From Halorubrum trapanicum (GTDB taxonomy: Archaea > Halobacteriota > Halobacteria > Halobacteriales > Haloferacaceae): a stretch of DNA of 45,771 nucleotides. Both the position numbers and the translations under genes were made by a program. Of this stretch, positions 8,008-14,981 are shown piece by piece. The notes beneath the pieces are model-generated. The model was not told the DNA's origin. It saw nothing but the letters and a program-made list of their open reading frames with translations, and searched no databases. Every line of letters starts with the position of its first letter. The first letter of the stretch is position 1. Where the stretch lies: assembly GCF_017873555.1 (NCBI RefSeq), contig NZ_JAGGKE010000017.1, positions 1 to 45,771 of the forward strand, read 5' to 3'.

Positions 8008-8273
8008 CACCGAGAAAGCTACACGCAGAATACTCAGGACCTTGCCGTCCATCCCGGACAGGATATCGAGTACGTGATCGTCGACGACGAGAAATCCTCG
8101 CGGGACCGCGTCGTCCTCGCTCACGAAGAGATCGACACCTCGACGCATCTCCCTACGATACGCAGATGGTCCGAGCTGTCGAGAGTATACTGTCTCGCTT
8201 TGACTGGGACTATAACAACATCCGACGCGAGCTCAGTGGAACACGTGTAGTTGATATCACGGACTGGGCCTGA
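8008..8273 (+). pseudogene. Frameshifted C-terminal remnant of a family-B DNA polymerase
   Basis: Frame one (8008 to about 8136) reads HPGQDIEYVIVDDEKSSRDR, and continues to HEEIDT. A second frame (about 8140-8273) reads QMVRAVESILSRFDWDYNNI and ends at TGA. Joined, they match the C-terminal tail of haloarchaeal family-B polymerases, in which a conserved IEYVVVDDEK-type segment precedes a Tyr-...-RAVESVL region. The upstream frame is closed by TGA at 8005 and no catalytic domain remains, so this is a pseudogene with at least one frameshift. It abuts the first ORB-like repeat, which suggests the origin once sat beside a polymerase gene. Confidence 0.65.
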
Positions 8274-8274
8274 C

Positions 8275-8670
8275 GAACCCCCTCCCCCCTTTTTCGAGTT
8301 GTAAACTCGTGACGAGGGGGAGGGGGTGAACAGGAAGAGGGGTTGCAAAACAGCCGATTATGGCAGATACACGCGATAGACGACCTGAAGACCCACTTCT
8401 CTAGCTTACAACTAAAAATGCGAAAGTTTATGTTATGCGTTATCTAACAGTATCCGTAATACAGACAAAAGAAAAAGATCTTCTAGCTCAGCTAGAAGAT
8501 TGAGATCTCTGGGTACAGAGAATCTCCTAACCTGGCAGATGGTTCCAATCCCGAGAATCATCACGTTTCATCGCCTCTACGTCCTATTTTGCGAACTCTA
8601 TTCTCACTCTATGGCATCTGGAGTGGTCTGCACCCGATGACTTACAACTCGAAAAAGGGGGGAGGGGGTA
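8275..8670. other. Replication origin core: inverted ORBs around AT-rich DNA
   Basis: An ORB-like repeat on the minus strand (8275-8304) and one on the plus strand (8642-8670) face each other. Each has TTACAACTCGAAAAAGG followed by a long G tract. Between them, about 8400-8600 is markedly AT-rich (for example TTTATGTTATGCGTTATC) and is a good candidate duplex-unwinding element. A degenerate TTACAACT lies near 8405. Opposed ORBs around AT-rich DNA next to an orc1/cdc6 gene are the hallmark of archaeal origins. Confidence 0.8.
8478..8500. other. Perfect 23-bp palindrome inside the unwinding region
   Basis: ATCTTCTAGCT (8478-8488) and AGCTAGAAGAT (8490-8500) flank a single C. It sits in the AT-rich centre of the origin and could extrude a cruciform or bind a dimeric protein. 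Confidence 0.6.
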
Positions 8671-8782
8671 GAATGTTCGAGTACACCACACGAACCTCAC
8701 CAACCATCGTGTTTGTAAACCGGTATTACTCTCACTCGCGAACTGCTCCTACGAGCGTTGCCCTTTCGCGACAATTCTGATG

Positions 8783-9142
8783 CTTACTACTCGAAAACGG
8801 GGGGTGTGGGATACACCGTTTCACCCTAAGCATCATTCGCAAAATTCAGACGATACAGATCTGCTCCTATACGCAGTGCGACTCACTGTTACTTACAACT
8901 CGAAAATGGGGCGGGTGGGAGAATCGAACCAGGTGTGATAACGCTCCTCGAAGTCTTACAACTCGAAAACGGGGGGTCTGGGTCATCGAGGGATTTTCGA
9001 CGATAGAGATTCCTAGCGATCCCTTACAACTCGACAACGGAGGGTGATAGATGCCGAAGACGGTATCTACCTCATTTCGAGAATACACGGCTGTAGTTGT
9101 TAGATAGCCTGTTTTCACCCAGTTACAACTCCACAAGGGTCC
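8783..9142 (+). repeat. ORB-like repeats between the origin core and orc1
   Basis: Direct repeats of the form TTAC(A/T)ACTCGAAAA followed by a G tract occur at 8783-8810, 8893-8920, 8955-8982 and 9023-9047, with a degenerate copy (TTACAACTCCACAAGGG) at 9122-9142. All face the Orc1 gene. They are likely Orc1/Cdc6 binding sites, the last perhaps also controlling its promoter. Confidence 0.8.
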
Positions 9143-9145
9143 ACA

Positions 9146-9153
9146 TTTTTATA
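9146..9153 (+). promoter_or_regulatory. TATA box of the orc1/cdc6 gene
   Basis: TTTTTATA is centred about 27 bases before ATG 9177, so the transcript is probably leaderless. It directly follows a degenerate ORB, which suggests feedback by Orc1. Confidence 0.65.
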
Positions 9154-9176
9154 CCCAGAGTTCGAGGGGGTTCATA

Positions 9177-10676
9177 ATGGGACGAAAGGGACGTAGAGCA
9201 GGTTCGAATCATCCAGAAGGTGAAAAGGATCGTGAAACCTCCTCTGCTGCTCCTGAGAATCCCGAGTCGATGGATGAGGAGATAGATTCTCCCGATACGT
9301 CACAGTCGACGTTCGAGGATGGCTCGGAACTCGCCGATTCTTCTCAAGACGCAACAAACGGTGACGGTGGTGGCATCTCAATCCGGGATCGACTCCAAAC
9401 CGAGTCGTCCGGTGGGGTCTTCGCGAACAAAGATCTCGTTCGGTCAGATACCATCATCGACGAGGATCGTATCGTCGGTCGTGATGACCAGCTGGGACGT
9501 GTCGTCGACAACCTAAAACCGGTACTCCAGAACGAAGGCATCCCGGATATGCTTCTGAGTGGTCCCTCTGGAACTGGGAAGTCGCTCATCATTCATGCAG
9601 TCTGCAAACAGATCGTCGAACTGTGTGAATCTCAAGGCAAGACCTTCGGGGTCATTTCAATCAACTGCGAGGGGCCGAAGACTGCAGATCGGGCTGTCTA
9701 TCGGTTAGTTAAAGCTGCTGCCGACGACCTCGGCGTTGATCCTGGTGTTCCCCAAACCGGCGTCTCAACGGATCAGAAACTGGAGCGACTGTACGAACTG
9801 ATGCGCGAGTACTACGACGGTGTCATCTTCATTCTCGATGAAATCGATATGCTTGAGGGACCGTATCAGGAAGCAGAGTACAATTCTCTCATCTACCAGC
9901 TTTCACGGGCTCGAAAACTTGCTGATTTTGATGGGCCGATTTCACTCACGGCTATCACGAACTACGCCGATTTCATGAAGGACCTCAACAGCCGCGCACA
10001 GAGTTCTTACAATCCTGATGATATCTTCTTCGACGATTACGATGCGAACCAACTCCGTAGTATTCTCCGCAACCGACGAGACGCCTTCAAGCCAGAATCA
10101 CTCGCAGATGACGTCGTTCCGCTTGTTGCCGCGTTCGGATCCCAAACGCACGGAGATGCACGGAAAGCAATTGATCTCCTCAGATGGGCTGGTGAATTAG
10201 CCGAGCGGCGTGGAGCTGACACTGTTACCGAGACTGATGTCCGTGATGCTCAGGAGAAATACACCGAAAACCGCAAGCTCCGCCATATCAGCGGCATTTC
10301 GACTCAAAAGAAACTCTCCATCTACGCTGTGGCGGCCACTGCCCACTACGCAAGAGAACATCCTGAGTGGATACCTGCTGGACCTGCGTTCAAAACGTAC
10401 CAATTCATTGCTGATACGATGGATTCGGATCAGTACAGTCGCGAGACGTTCGTAAATCACGTCACAGAGCAGAGTACGTACGGGGTATTGGACTTCGAGC
10501 GTCGAGGCAAGGGGCGAGGCAGAGGAGTGCATATGTATTTCTCCCTCTCCGAGGATCCGGAAACGATCATGGAGACGATTCGCGAGGATTCCCGGTTCGA
10601 AGATCTAGCTCACGAAGAGGCGACTATCAGCGCGGTTGTCCGCGAACGGCTGAAGCAGTTCCGGAGTAAGAACTAA
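9177..10676 (+). CDS. orc1: Orc1/Cdc6 replication initiator
   Basis: This 499-aa AAA+ protein has Walker A GPSGTGKS (129-136), Walker B LDEIDML (220-226) and a C-terminal winged-helix region (about 400-490) for DNA binding. Orc1/Cdc6 proteins bind ORBs and open archaeal origins. The first 90 residues form a longer than usual acidic, Ser-rich tail, common in plasmid paralogues. ORB-like repeats lie on both sides (8275-9142 and 10699-10894), which makes this the likely initiator of the replicon. ATG 9177 is supported by a TATA box 27 bases upstream. No partner gene is in the operon. Confidence 0.93.
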   Translation: MGRKGRRAGSNHPEGEKDRETSSAAPENPESMDEEIDSPDTSQSTFEDGSELADSSQDATNGDGGGISIRDRLQTESSGGVFANKDLVRSDTIIDEDRIVGRDDQLGRVVDNLKPVLQNEGIPDMLLSGPSGTGKSLIIHAVCKQIVELCESQGKTFGVISINCEGPKTADRAVYRLVKAAADDLGVDPGVPQTGVSTDQKLERLYELMREYYDGVIFILDEIDMLEGPYQEAEYNSLIYQLSRARKLADFDGPISLTAITNYADFMKDLNSRAQSSYNPDDIFFDDYDANQLRSILRNRRDAFKPESLADDVVPLVAAFGSQTHGDARKAIDLLRWAGELAERRGADTVTETDVRDAQEKYTENRKLRHISGISTQKKLSIYAVAATAHYAREHPEWIPAGPAFKTYQFIADTMDSDQYSRETFVNHVTEQSTYGVLDFERRGKGRGRGVHMYFSLSEDPETIMETIREDSRFEDLAHEEATISAVVRERLKQFRSKN

Positions 10677-10698
10677 TCTCGCTCAAATTCTCCCCGCA

Positions 10699-10894
10699 CT
10701 TACTACTCGAAAACGGGGGGTGTTCGCGACCCGGGTGATGCTTACAGCTCGAAAATGGAGGGTGTCATTTGTCGGGGTGTCTCGTTACTACTCGAAAACG
10801 GGGGGAGGGTGACCTTAGAGATACGACGTTCTATAGCATGTGCTGTGCTGTCTCCTTGCCCTCTCCGATTTACAGCTCGAAAATGGGGGGTGGA
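10699..10894 (+). repeat. ORB-like repeats downstream of orc1
   Basis: Four direct copies start at 10699, 10741, 10784 and 10869. They read TTAC(T/A)(A/G)CTCGAAAA followed by CGGGGGG, TGGAGGG or a similar G tract. Orientation is the same as in the left cluster. Confidence 0.8.
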
Positions 10895-11011
10895 TCCCAC
10901 GATTTTTGATCGTCCTCAGTGTCGTCGATGAAGACGTTGTGGAGAAACCTCCTACCGTACGGGGACTTCTGCTGTTAAGAGCTTCTCAATCACGGCACCC
11001 CTGGTGGTAGA

Positions 11012-11070
11012 CCATTCACACTGAGGGGTGTCGGTAAACCGATCCCATTCACACTCTGGGGGGTGTCGTC
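11012..11070 (+). repeat. Pair of a second repeat type near the origin
   Basis: CCATTCACACTGAGGGGTGT starts at 11012 and CCATTCACACTCTGGGGGG at 11045, 33 bases apart. Both end in GGGGTGTCG. They share the G tract of ORBs but not the TCGAAAA core. They may bind a second initiator or regulator. Confidence 0.5.
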
Positions 11071-11122
11071 AACTACGGGTTCAATGGTGCTGAACAAACC
11101 TTCGGCTCTGGTTCAATCTCGT

Positions 11123-11446
11123 CTAATCGTCGGGACTGACGGGGCCTTTATATTGAGATCGGATTTTTTCACCGTCTCGCCACTGCCAGTAGTAGTAGCG
11201 ATTGTCGTTGATTTCCTTGATCGTGATCGTCGCCTTTGCAGGGACGTCGTCTGGAAGGTCTTCGGGACGATCATCGACGTTGTCCTTGTCCGATTCCGCC
11301 TCAAGACGGGTCTTCCGTTCTATGTGTTCGGCTAACTCCTCAGCGTAGCGGGATACCTCCCGAAGCTGTTCCGGCGGAGACTCGTTGAGAGTCTCGACTA
11401 ATTCAGTCGGGAGGCCTGCAGGCGGGGTTGGTGGCTCGTAGGACAT
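11123..11446 (-). CDS. Small conserved haloarchaeal protein, possibly DUF6788-like
   Basis: The 107-aa product starts MSYEPPTPPAGLP, has an acidic helical middle (LVETLNESPPEQLREVSRYA) and ends in a strand-rich part with IKEINDNRYYYWQWRDG. Conserved haloarchaeal mobile-element proteins of the DUF6788 type have this layout, but I cannot verify the match. ATG 11446 is chosen because AGGAGG lies seven bases upstream, a rare clear ribosome-binding site here; a longer frame to 11563 would run through regulatory DNA. The promoter region overlaps the paired element at 11463-11503. It is divergent from the winged-helix regulator at 11584, which may control it. Confidence 0.6.
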   Translation of the reverse strand: MSYEPPTPPAGLPTELVETLNESPPEQLREVSRYAEELAEHIERKTRLEAESDKDNVDDRPEDLPDDVPAKATITIKEINDNRYYYWQWRDGEKIRSQYKGPVSPDD

Positions 11447-11462
11447 CGGCAGTTTCCTCCTA

Positions 11463-11503
11463 TTAACCAACAATAACCAGCGACCCATAATTTTGTTGGT
11501 TAA
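11463..11503. promoter_or_regulatory. Paired TTAACCAACA element, copy 1
   Basis: TTAACCAACA (11463-11472) and TGTTGGTTAA (11494-11503) are perfect inverted half-sites 31 bases apart. They lie just before the AGGAGG of the 11446 gene, so bound protein would cover its promoter or transcription start. Confidence 0.7.
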
Positions 11504-11530
11504 ACACTCTCGATTGACCGCTTCCGAATT

Positions 11531-11581
11531 TTGTAACACTACTCGAAACTTCCTTATATACAAGTTTCGTACTTTGTTACA
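11531..11581 (+). promoter_or_regulatory. Nested operator around the TATA box of the regulator
   Basis: TGTAACA (11532) pairs with TGTTACA (11575), and CGAAACTT (11544) with AAGTTTCG (11562). The centre holds TTATATA (11554-11560), a TATA box about 27 bases before GTG 11584. Both half-site pairs are symmetric about the box, so a dimer or tetramer bound here should repress the gene. Confidence 0.65.
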
Positions 11582-11583
11582 TT

Positions 11584-12504
11584 GTGCTTCGGCGTATCGA
11601 ACTTGAGGTCCTCGCCACCGTCGAACGGGGCGACACGATCTCTGACCTCGCGACGAAACTCGACCACAGCGAGAGTTATCTCTCCCGTGCCGTTGCGGAC
11701 CTCAGGGAGAACGGGCTGGTGTACACGGAACGCGACGGGCGTCGAAAGCGGGTTGTTCCCTCTGACAGCCGAGCCGTCGAAGTCTACCAGGATCTCGTCC
11801 GCCAGCACTCCCACATTGATTTCCCCGAGCTGTTGACCGGTAAGTCCCTCGAGGTGCTGAACTATCTCGATCAGCCGCGAACCGTCGCCGAAATCGCCGA
11901 CCTGAGCGACAACTACCGCAATACGGTCAACCGAGTTCTCAAGCGGTTCCGCGACCGTGGTCTCGTCGGCACGGACGACGGCCGCTACGATTTCAACGCC
12001 GACTTCGACCGACTACATGAGTTCGCACGCGAAGTTGTTCACCATCTCCATCGACAACGCCTCGAAGCGGTCGCGCCGAACGGGACGATTCTCTGGGAGG
12101 ACCACGACGAATTTCTTGCTCAGACCGAGACGGAGATCGACGTTGAGAACTTCCGCGAAACTGGGCTCGCTCTGTTCGCGGCCTTCGATCTCCTGTTCCT
12201 ACTGACTCGCCACCGCTACTACCTTTACTCTGAGGATATGGATGACCTTTCGCCGGCGGAGCTCTGCTGTCACACCTTGCTGATCGATAACGGCGCTCGC
12301 CACCGGTCGTACTGTCTTCTCCTGCTCAGCCGCATCGACGTTGACGAGAAAACGCTGCGGGACCGAGCGGCAAAGTACGGACTTGAAGACGAAATTGAAA
12401 TCCTGCTCCAGTATCTCAAGACTCACGGTGATGTCGACGATGATCGCTTCCCCGAGTGGGACGAGTTCCAGGAGCTCGCGGCTGAGTATGAAATCGACCA
12501 GTGA
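11584..12504 (+). CDS. Transcriptional regulator with two winged helices
   Basis: The 306-aa product begins with a MarR-like winged helix (about 5-55: GDTISDLATKLDHSESYLSR) and has a second HTH (about 85-130: RTVAEIADLSDNYRNTVNRV). The remainder is acidic and helical with no ligand motif recognised. The start is GTG 11584, giving a leaderless transcript from the TATA box at 11554. The symmetric operator around that box suggests autoregulation. It is divergent from the 11446 gene, whose promoter carries the TTAACCAACA element found at four other backbone loci, so it is a candidate for the protein that binds it. That assignment is inference. Confidence 0.7.
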   Translation: MLRRIELEVLATVERGDTISDLATKLDHSESYLSRAVADLRENGLVYTERDGRRKRVVPSDSRAVEVYQDLVRQHSHIDFPELLTGKSLEVLNYLDQPRTVAEIADLSDNYRNTVNRVLKRFRDRGLVGTDDGRYDFNADFDRLHEFAREVVHHLHRQRLEAVAPNGTILWEDHDEFLAQTETEIDVENFRETGLALFAAFDLLFLLTRHRYYLYSEDMDDLSPAELCCHTLLIDNGARHRSYCLLLLSRIDVDEKTLRDRAAKYGLEDEIEILLQYLKTHGDVDDDRFPEWDEFQELAAEYEIDQ

Positions 12505-12575
12505 TCGAGTGATGATAACGAGTCGATTTCGAGGAGTTACGCGTCGTCCGGGCGAGGCACGTTCTTCCGTCCGAA

Positions 12576-12615
12576 TCACCCAACATTAGCCAGGCTCGAC
12601 GGAATCGTTGGTTAA
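12576..12615. promoter_or_regulatory. Paired TTAACCAACA element, copy 2 (degenerate)
   Basis: TCACCCAACA (12576) and CGTTGGTTAA (12606-12615) are half-sites 30 bases apart; the left one has diverged. Unlike the other copies it lies between convergent genes and overlaps the stop codon of the SWIM gene. Confidence 0.5.
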
Positions 12616-13442
12616 GAACGAACATCCAGCTCAGTAGGGAGCCGGCCGTCTGGTCGTGGAACTCGTCCCTGTTTGATCTCGTAGTCGACCCGGCGCATAT
12701 GCTTGCAGCCGCCCTCGGGAGTCCGTTGTTGCCAGTCTGGACAGGTACACGACTTGCCGATGATATCGACGTCGTAGCGGTTCCCGGACGCGGACGCTAC
12801 CTCGTACCGGCCGCCTTTCGCGAGCAGCGAGACGTTCATCGGTTCGTCGACAGCGCGTCTGGTTCGTGGCTCGAGAGCATCCTGATGTGTCACCTGCTCA
12901 GCAACGACCATACGGTCGCGGATATCGCCAGTTTGTCCACCGTCCGGAGCGACAGTTCCGTCAGCGTGCTGAAGGCGCTCTTGCAGAAGCTCTTCGACAG
13001 GATGACCGTCCGGCCAGAGATAATGGACTTCACGCCGCTCATGATGGTCGTAGGACCCACAGGCGGTAGCATCCCCGTCCCAGACGCGCCACGCACCGAG
13101 GGCGGTCATTACGTCGATGATGACTCGGGGGACCGTTGTGCGGTCGTCTGGGTAGAACAGCCGAAATCGCGTACACTCCTCCCGTGGTGAGACCGTCTCC
13201 CACCACTCAACGTCGGAACCCCAGCTGTCGAACATCGATTTGTCCCGTCCATACCCGACCGTCACGCCGTCGACCTGCGGGAATCGTTCGGCTACCGCTT
13301 CCGACTGCCCTTCGAGTAGTCTGAGAACAGCATACCGGAGATACTCGTGTGTAGGGGACTCCGTGGATTGAGCGACCTGGTCGTAATTTTTAGCGACATG
13401 CTCCGCCTCTGCCAAAACAGCCGTGAGGTACTGATCAGACAT
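12612..13442 (-). CDS. SWIM zinc-finger protein
   Basis: The 276-aa product has a C-terminal SWIM finger: CTCPDWQQRTPEGGCKHM, a CxCx(n)CxH motif near residues 237-254. SWIM fingers bind DNA or protein and occur in recombination and mobile-element proteins. The N-terminal 200 residues contain no catalytic motif I know. A start at 13502 is possible, but I choose ATG 13442 because the frame before it is made of the paired element, a TATA-like TTTTTTAG and a backbone hairpin. The gene is last in a row of minus-strand backbone genes, each with its own promoter. Confidence 0.7.
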   Translation of the reverse strand: MSDQYLTAVLAEAEHVAKNYDQVAQSTESPTHEYLRYAVLRLLEGQSEAVAERFPQVDGVTVGYGRDKSMFDSWGSDVEWWETVSPREECTRFRLFYPDDRTTVPRVIIDVMTALGAWRVWDGDATACGSYDHHERREVHYLWPDGHPVEELLQERLQHADGTVAPDGGQTGDIRDRMVVAEQVTHQDALEPRTRRAVDEPMNVSLLAKGGRYEVASASGNRYDVDIIGKSCTCPDWQQRTPEGGCKHMRRVDYEIKQGRVPRPDGRLPTELDVRS

Positions 13443-13462
13443 GGTTCTGTGGAGGGTGGAAT

Positions 13463-13494
13463 GCGCCTCCGCCCCCTCGCGGGCGCTAAAAAAC
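13463..13494 (-). promoter_or_regulatory. Backbone hairpin promoter element of the SWIM gene
   Basis: On the minus strand, TATA-like TTTTTTA (13487-13494) is followed by GCGCC (13482-13486) and its complement GGCGC (13463-13467). The 14-base loop contains GCGAGGGGGC. The stem ends 20 bases before ATG 13442. Confidence 0.55.
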
Positions 13495-13536
13495 TTAACC
13501 AACGGTCAGCGGATTAACGTATCGTATGTTGGTTAA
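13495..13536. promoter_or_regulatory. Paired TTAACCAACA element, copy 3
   Basis: TTAACCAACG (13495-13504) and TGTTGGTTAA (13527-13536) are 32 bases apart. It directly abuts the TATA-like tract of the SWIM gene promoter, at the BRE position, where an activator or a blocker of TFB could act. Confidence 0.65.
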
Positions 13537-13548
13537 ACAGCCGAGAAT

Positions 13549-14475
13549 TTAATTCTCGAGGACCTCGATGATCTCTTCTGCTGTTCGACTGATTCGGCCG
13601 AGCCGCTCGCGAACGACTTCGGGATCGTCCGATTCCCACGCCGCGAGGTAGAACGCCGAGCCACTCGTATCGAGCCCGCAGTACCGCCCGACCACGTACG
13701 CGACGGCTTCGGCCTCGACCTCGCGCTTCGAGCGCTCGGTATCGTCGTCGACGTCGAAGTGGAGTAAGGCGTGTGCGTACTCGTGAATCAGCGTCCGGGC
13801 GAGATCCGCATTGTTCTCGCGGTCGCGAGCCTCGACGAGGGGCTTGACGTCGACAAGACTCACCCGCTCACAGACACCTTTTGCCTCTCCATGCGACCAT
13901 TCCTCCTCAGGGATAATTCGAACCGTCACCCCAAGGTCATCATCGGCGGCAGTCAACTGGGTGACGAGACCGTCGGCGTCGCCAGTCGCTTCTGTATCAA
14001 GTTCCGGAAGCGGCTCACCGTCGGTCTGGGCGATGTCGAACACCGGTGCGGGTCTGAACCCAACGAGCCCCTTCGACCACTCTTCAGGCGGTGTCTCGGC
14101 GTAGTCACAGTCGCTGCTCTCGTGGTAGCTCGGCGAGTTCTCGCACTCTGGACATTGTTTCGTGATGATTGGTGCCCAGATCCAGATCGCGCTTTCCCCC
14201 TCCTGGACGTGCCGATCAAAGTCTTCTTGCCATGTCCGATAGCCTGCCACGCGGGTCGCCTCGGGACACTGACGCTTGATCAGGAGCGTATTTCGGTAGG
14301 AATAGTCGTGGAAACGGCTCTGGACATCGAGCCACTCCTGGAACTCCGCGCTGGATTGCGCCTCGTCGACGCCGGCGACGAGGTCGTTGATCCACTGTTC
14401 GATGGTGCTGTTCATCTCGTCCGATCGCGTGTCGGTCTCGTCGAAGGAGACCGACGAGTCGCTGGTCGTAGCCAT
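13549..14475 (-). CDS. ArdC-like protein with M78-type metallopeptidase motif
   Basis: This 308-aa protein starts with an ArdC-like N-terminal domain (about 22-150: FHDYSYRNTLLIKRQCPEAT, then VAGYRTWQEDF). A zinc-binding HEYAH motif follows at 231-235 in TLIHEYAHALLHF. ArdC proteins of conjugative plasmids bind single-stranded DNA and block restriction on entry into a new host. A four-Cys/His cluster (residues 108-123) interrupts the N-terminal domain. A protective role during plasmid transfer is a reasonable inference. ATG 14475 follows a backbone hairpin, 45 bases away. Neighbours on the same strand are the 115-aa protein and the 333-aa protein, each with its own element. Confidence 0.8.
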   Translation of the reverse strand: MATTSDSSVSFDETDTRSDEMNSTIEQWINDLVAGVDEAQSSAEFQEWLDVQSRFHDYSYRNTLLIKRQCPEATRVAGYRTWQEDFDRHVQEGESAIWIWAPIITKQCPECENSPSYHESSDCDYAETPPEEWSKGLVGFRPAPVFDIAQTDGEPLPELDTEATGDADGLVTQLTAADDDLGVTVRIIPEEEWSHGEAKGVCERVSLVDVKPLVEARDRENNADLARTLIHEYAHALLHFDVDDDTERSKREVEAEAVAYVVGRYCGLDTSGSAFYLAAWESDDPEVVRERLGRISRTAEEIIEVLEN

Positions 14476-14519
14476 AATTTCTCTGAATCGAGTTCACCGC
14501 GACCGCGTCAGTTTAGAAC

Positions 14520-14549
14520 GCGCCGCACCCCTCTGGGGCGCACAAACAA
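14520..14549 (-). promoter_or_regulatory. Backbone hairpin element of the ArdC-like gene
   Basis: Minus strand: T-rich GTTGTTTGT, then GCGCC (14537-14541) and GGCGC (14520-14524) with loop CCAGAGGGGTGC. The stem ends 45 bases before ATG 14475. Confidence 0.6.
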
Positions 14550-14562
14550 CCTCCTCTGAGTG

Positions 14563-14910
14563 TCACCGGAGTTCGTGTGGTTCGTCCGCGAACCCGACTG
14601 TAACGAGGTATTCGAGATACTCGTCGAACTGCTCCACGTCGCTGGGCGTGTCTGTCGCGAGGTGCCGTGCCCACTCGATAGCCCACTGGAATGCGGGGTC
14701 GGTGCCACCCTTTCCGTGGATATACCACCAGCGGGCCGCTTTCAGCACGACGAGCGGATTCGTCGGCGGGTGCTCGCTTGCTAGCCCACAGGTGATCGAT
14801 TGGATCTCCTCGGGAACGTCTGCTGGATCTACCTCGGACGTCTGGGTGCTCGGTAGGTCGATTGGAATCTGATCGATTGAGATGTCACTCGGGTTCTGTT
14901 GTTGACTCAT
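14563..14910 (-). CDS. Small conserved haloarchaeal plasmid protein
   Basis: The 115-aa product has an acidic N-terminal tail and a helical C-terminal part containing ARWWYIHGKGGTDPAFQWAI. I do not know its function, and no catalytic motif, signal or membrane segment is visible. ATG 14910 follows a backbone hairpin element. It lies between the 333-aa gene and the ArdC-like gene on the same strand, so a role in the same plasmid maintenance or transfer programme is possible. Confidence 0.6.
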   Translation of the reverse strand: MSQQQNPSDISIDQIPIDLPSTQTSEVDPADVPEEIQSITCGLASEHPPTNPLVVLKAARWWYIHGKGGTDPAFQWAIEWARHLATDTPSDVEQFDEYLEYLVTVGFADEPHELR

Positions 14911-14942
14911 GTAGAATCACTCTCTTGTACGCTCTCTTTCGA

Positions 14943-14970
14943 GCCCTCACCCCTTCCGGGGGCGAAAAAA
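14943..14970 (-). promoter_or_regulatory. Backbone hairpin element of the 115-aa gene
   Basis: Minus strand: TTTTTT (14965-14970), then GCCC (14960-14963) and GGGC (14943-14946) around loop CCGGAAGGGGTGA, which also has an inner CCCC/GGGG pairing. The stem ends 32 bases before ATG 14910. Confidence 0.6.
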
Positions 14971-14981
14971 CGACTCGCTGC

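Noticed and set aside
8275-10894. ORB-like repeats as a CRISPR array
   Set aside because: Spacing is irregular, units contain a G tract and a TCGAAAA core, orc1 lies among them and no cas gene is present.
13771-14559. 262-aa open frame opposite the ArdC-like gene
   Set aside because: It is the antisense shadow of a GC-rich gene; the minus-strand frame has recognised motifs.
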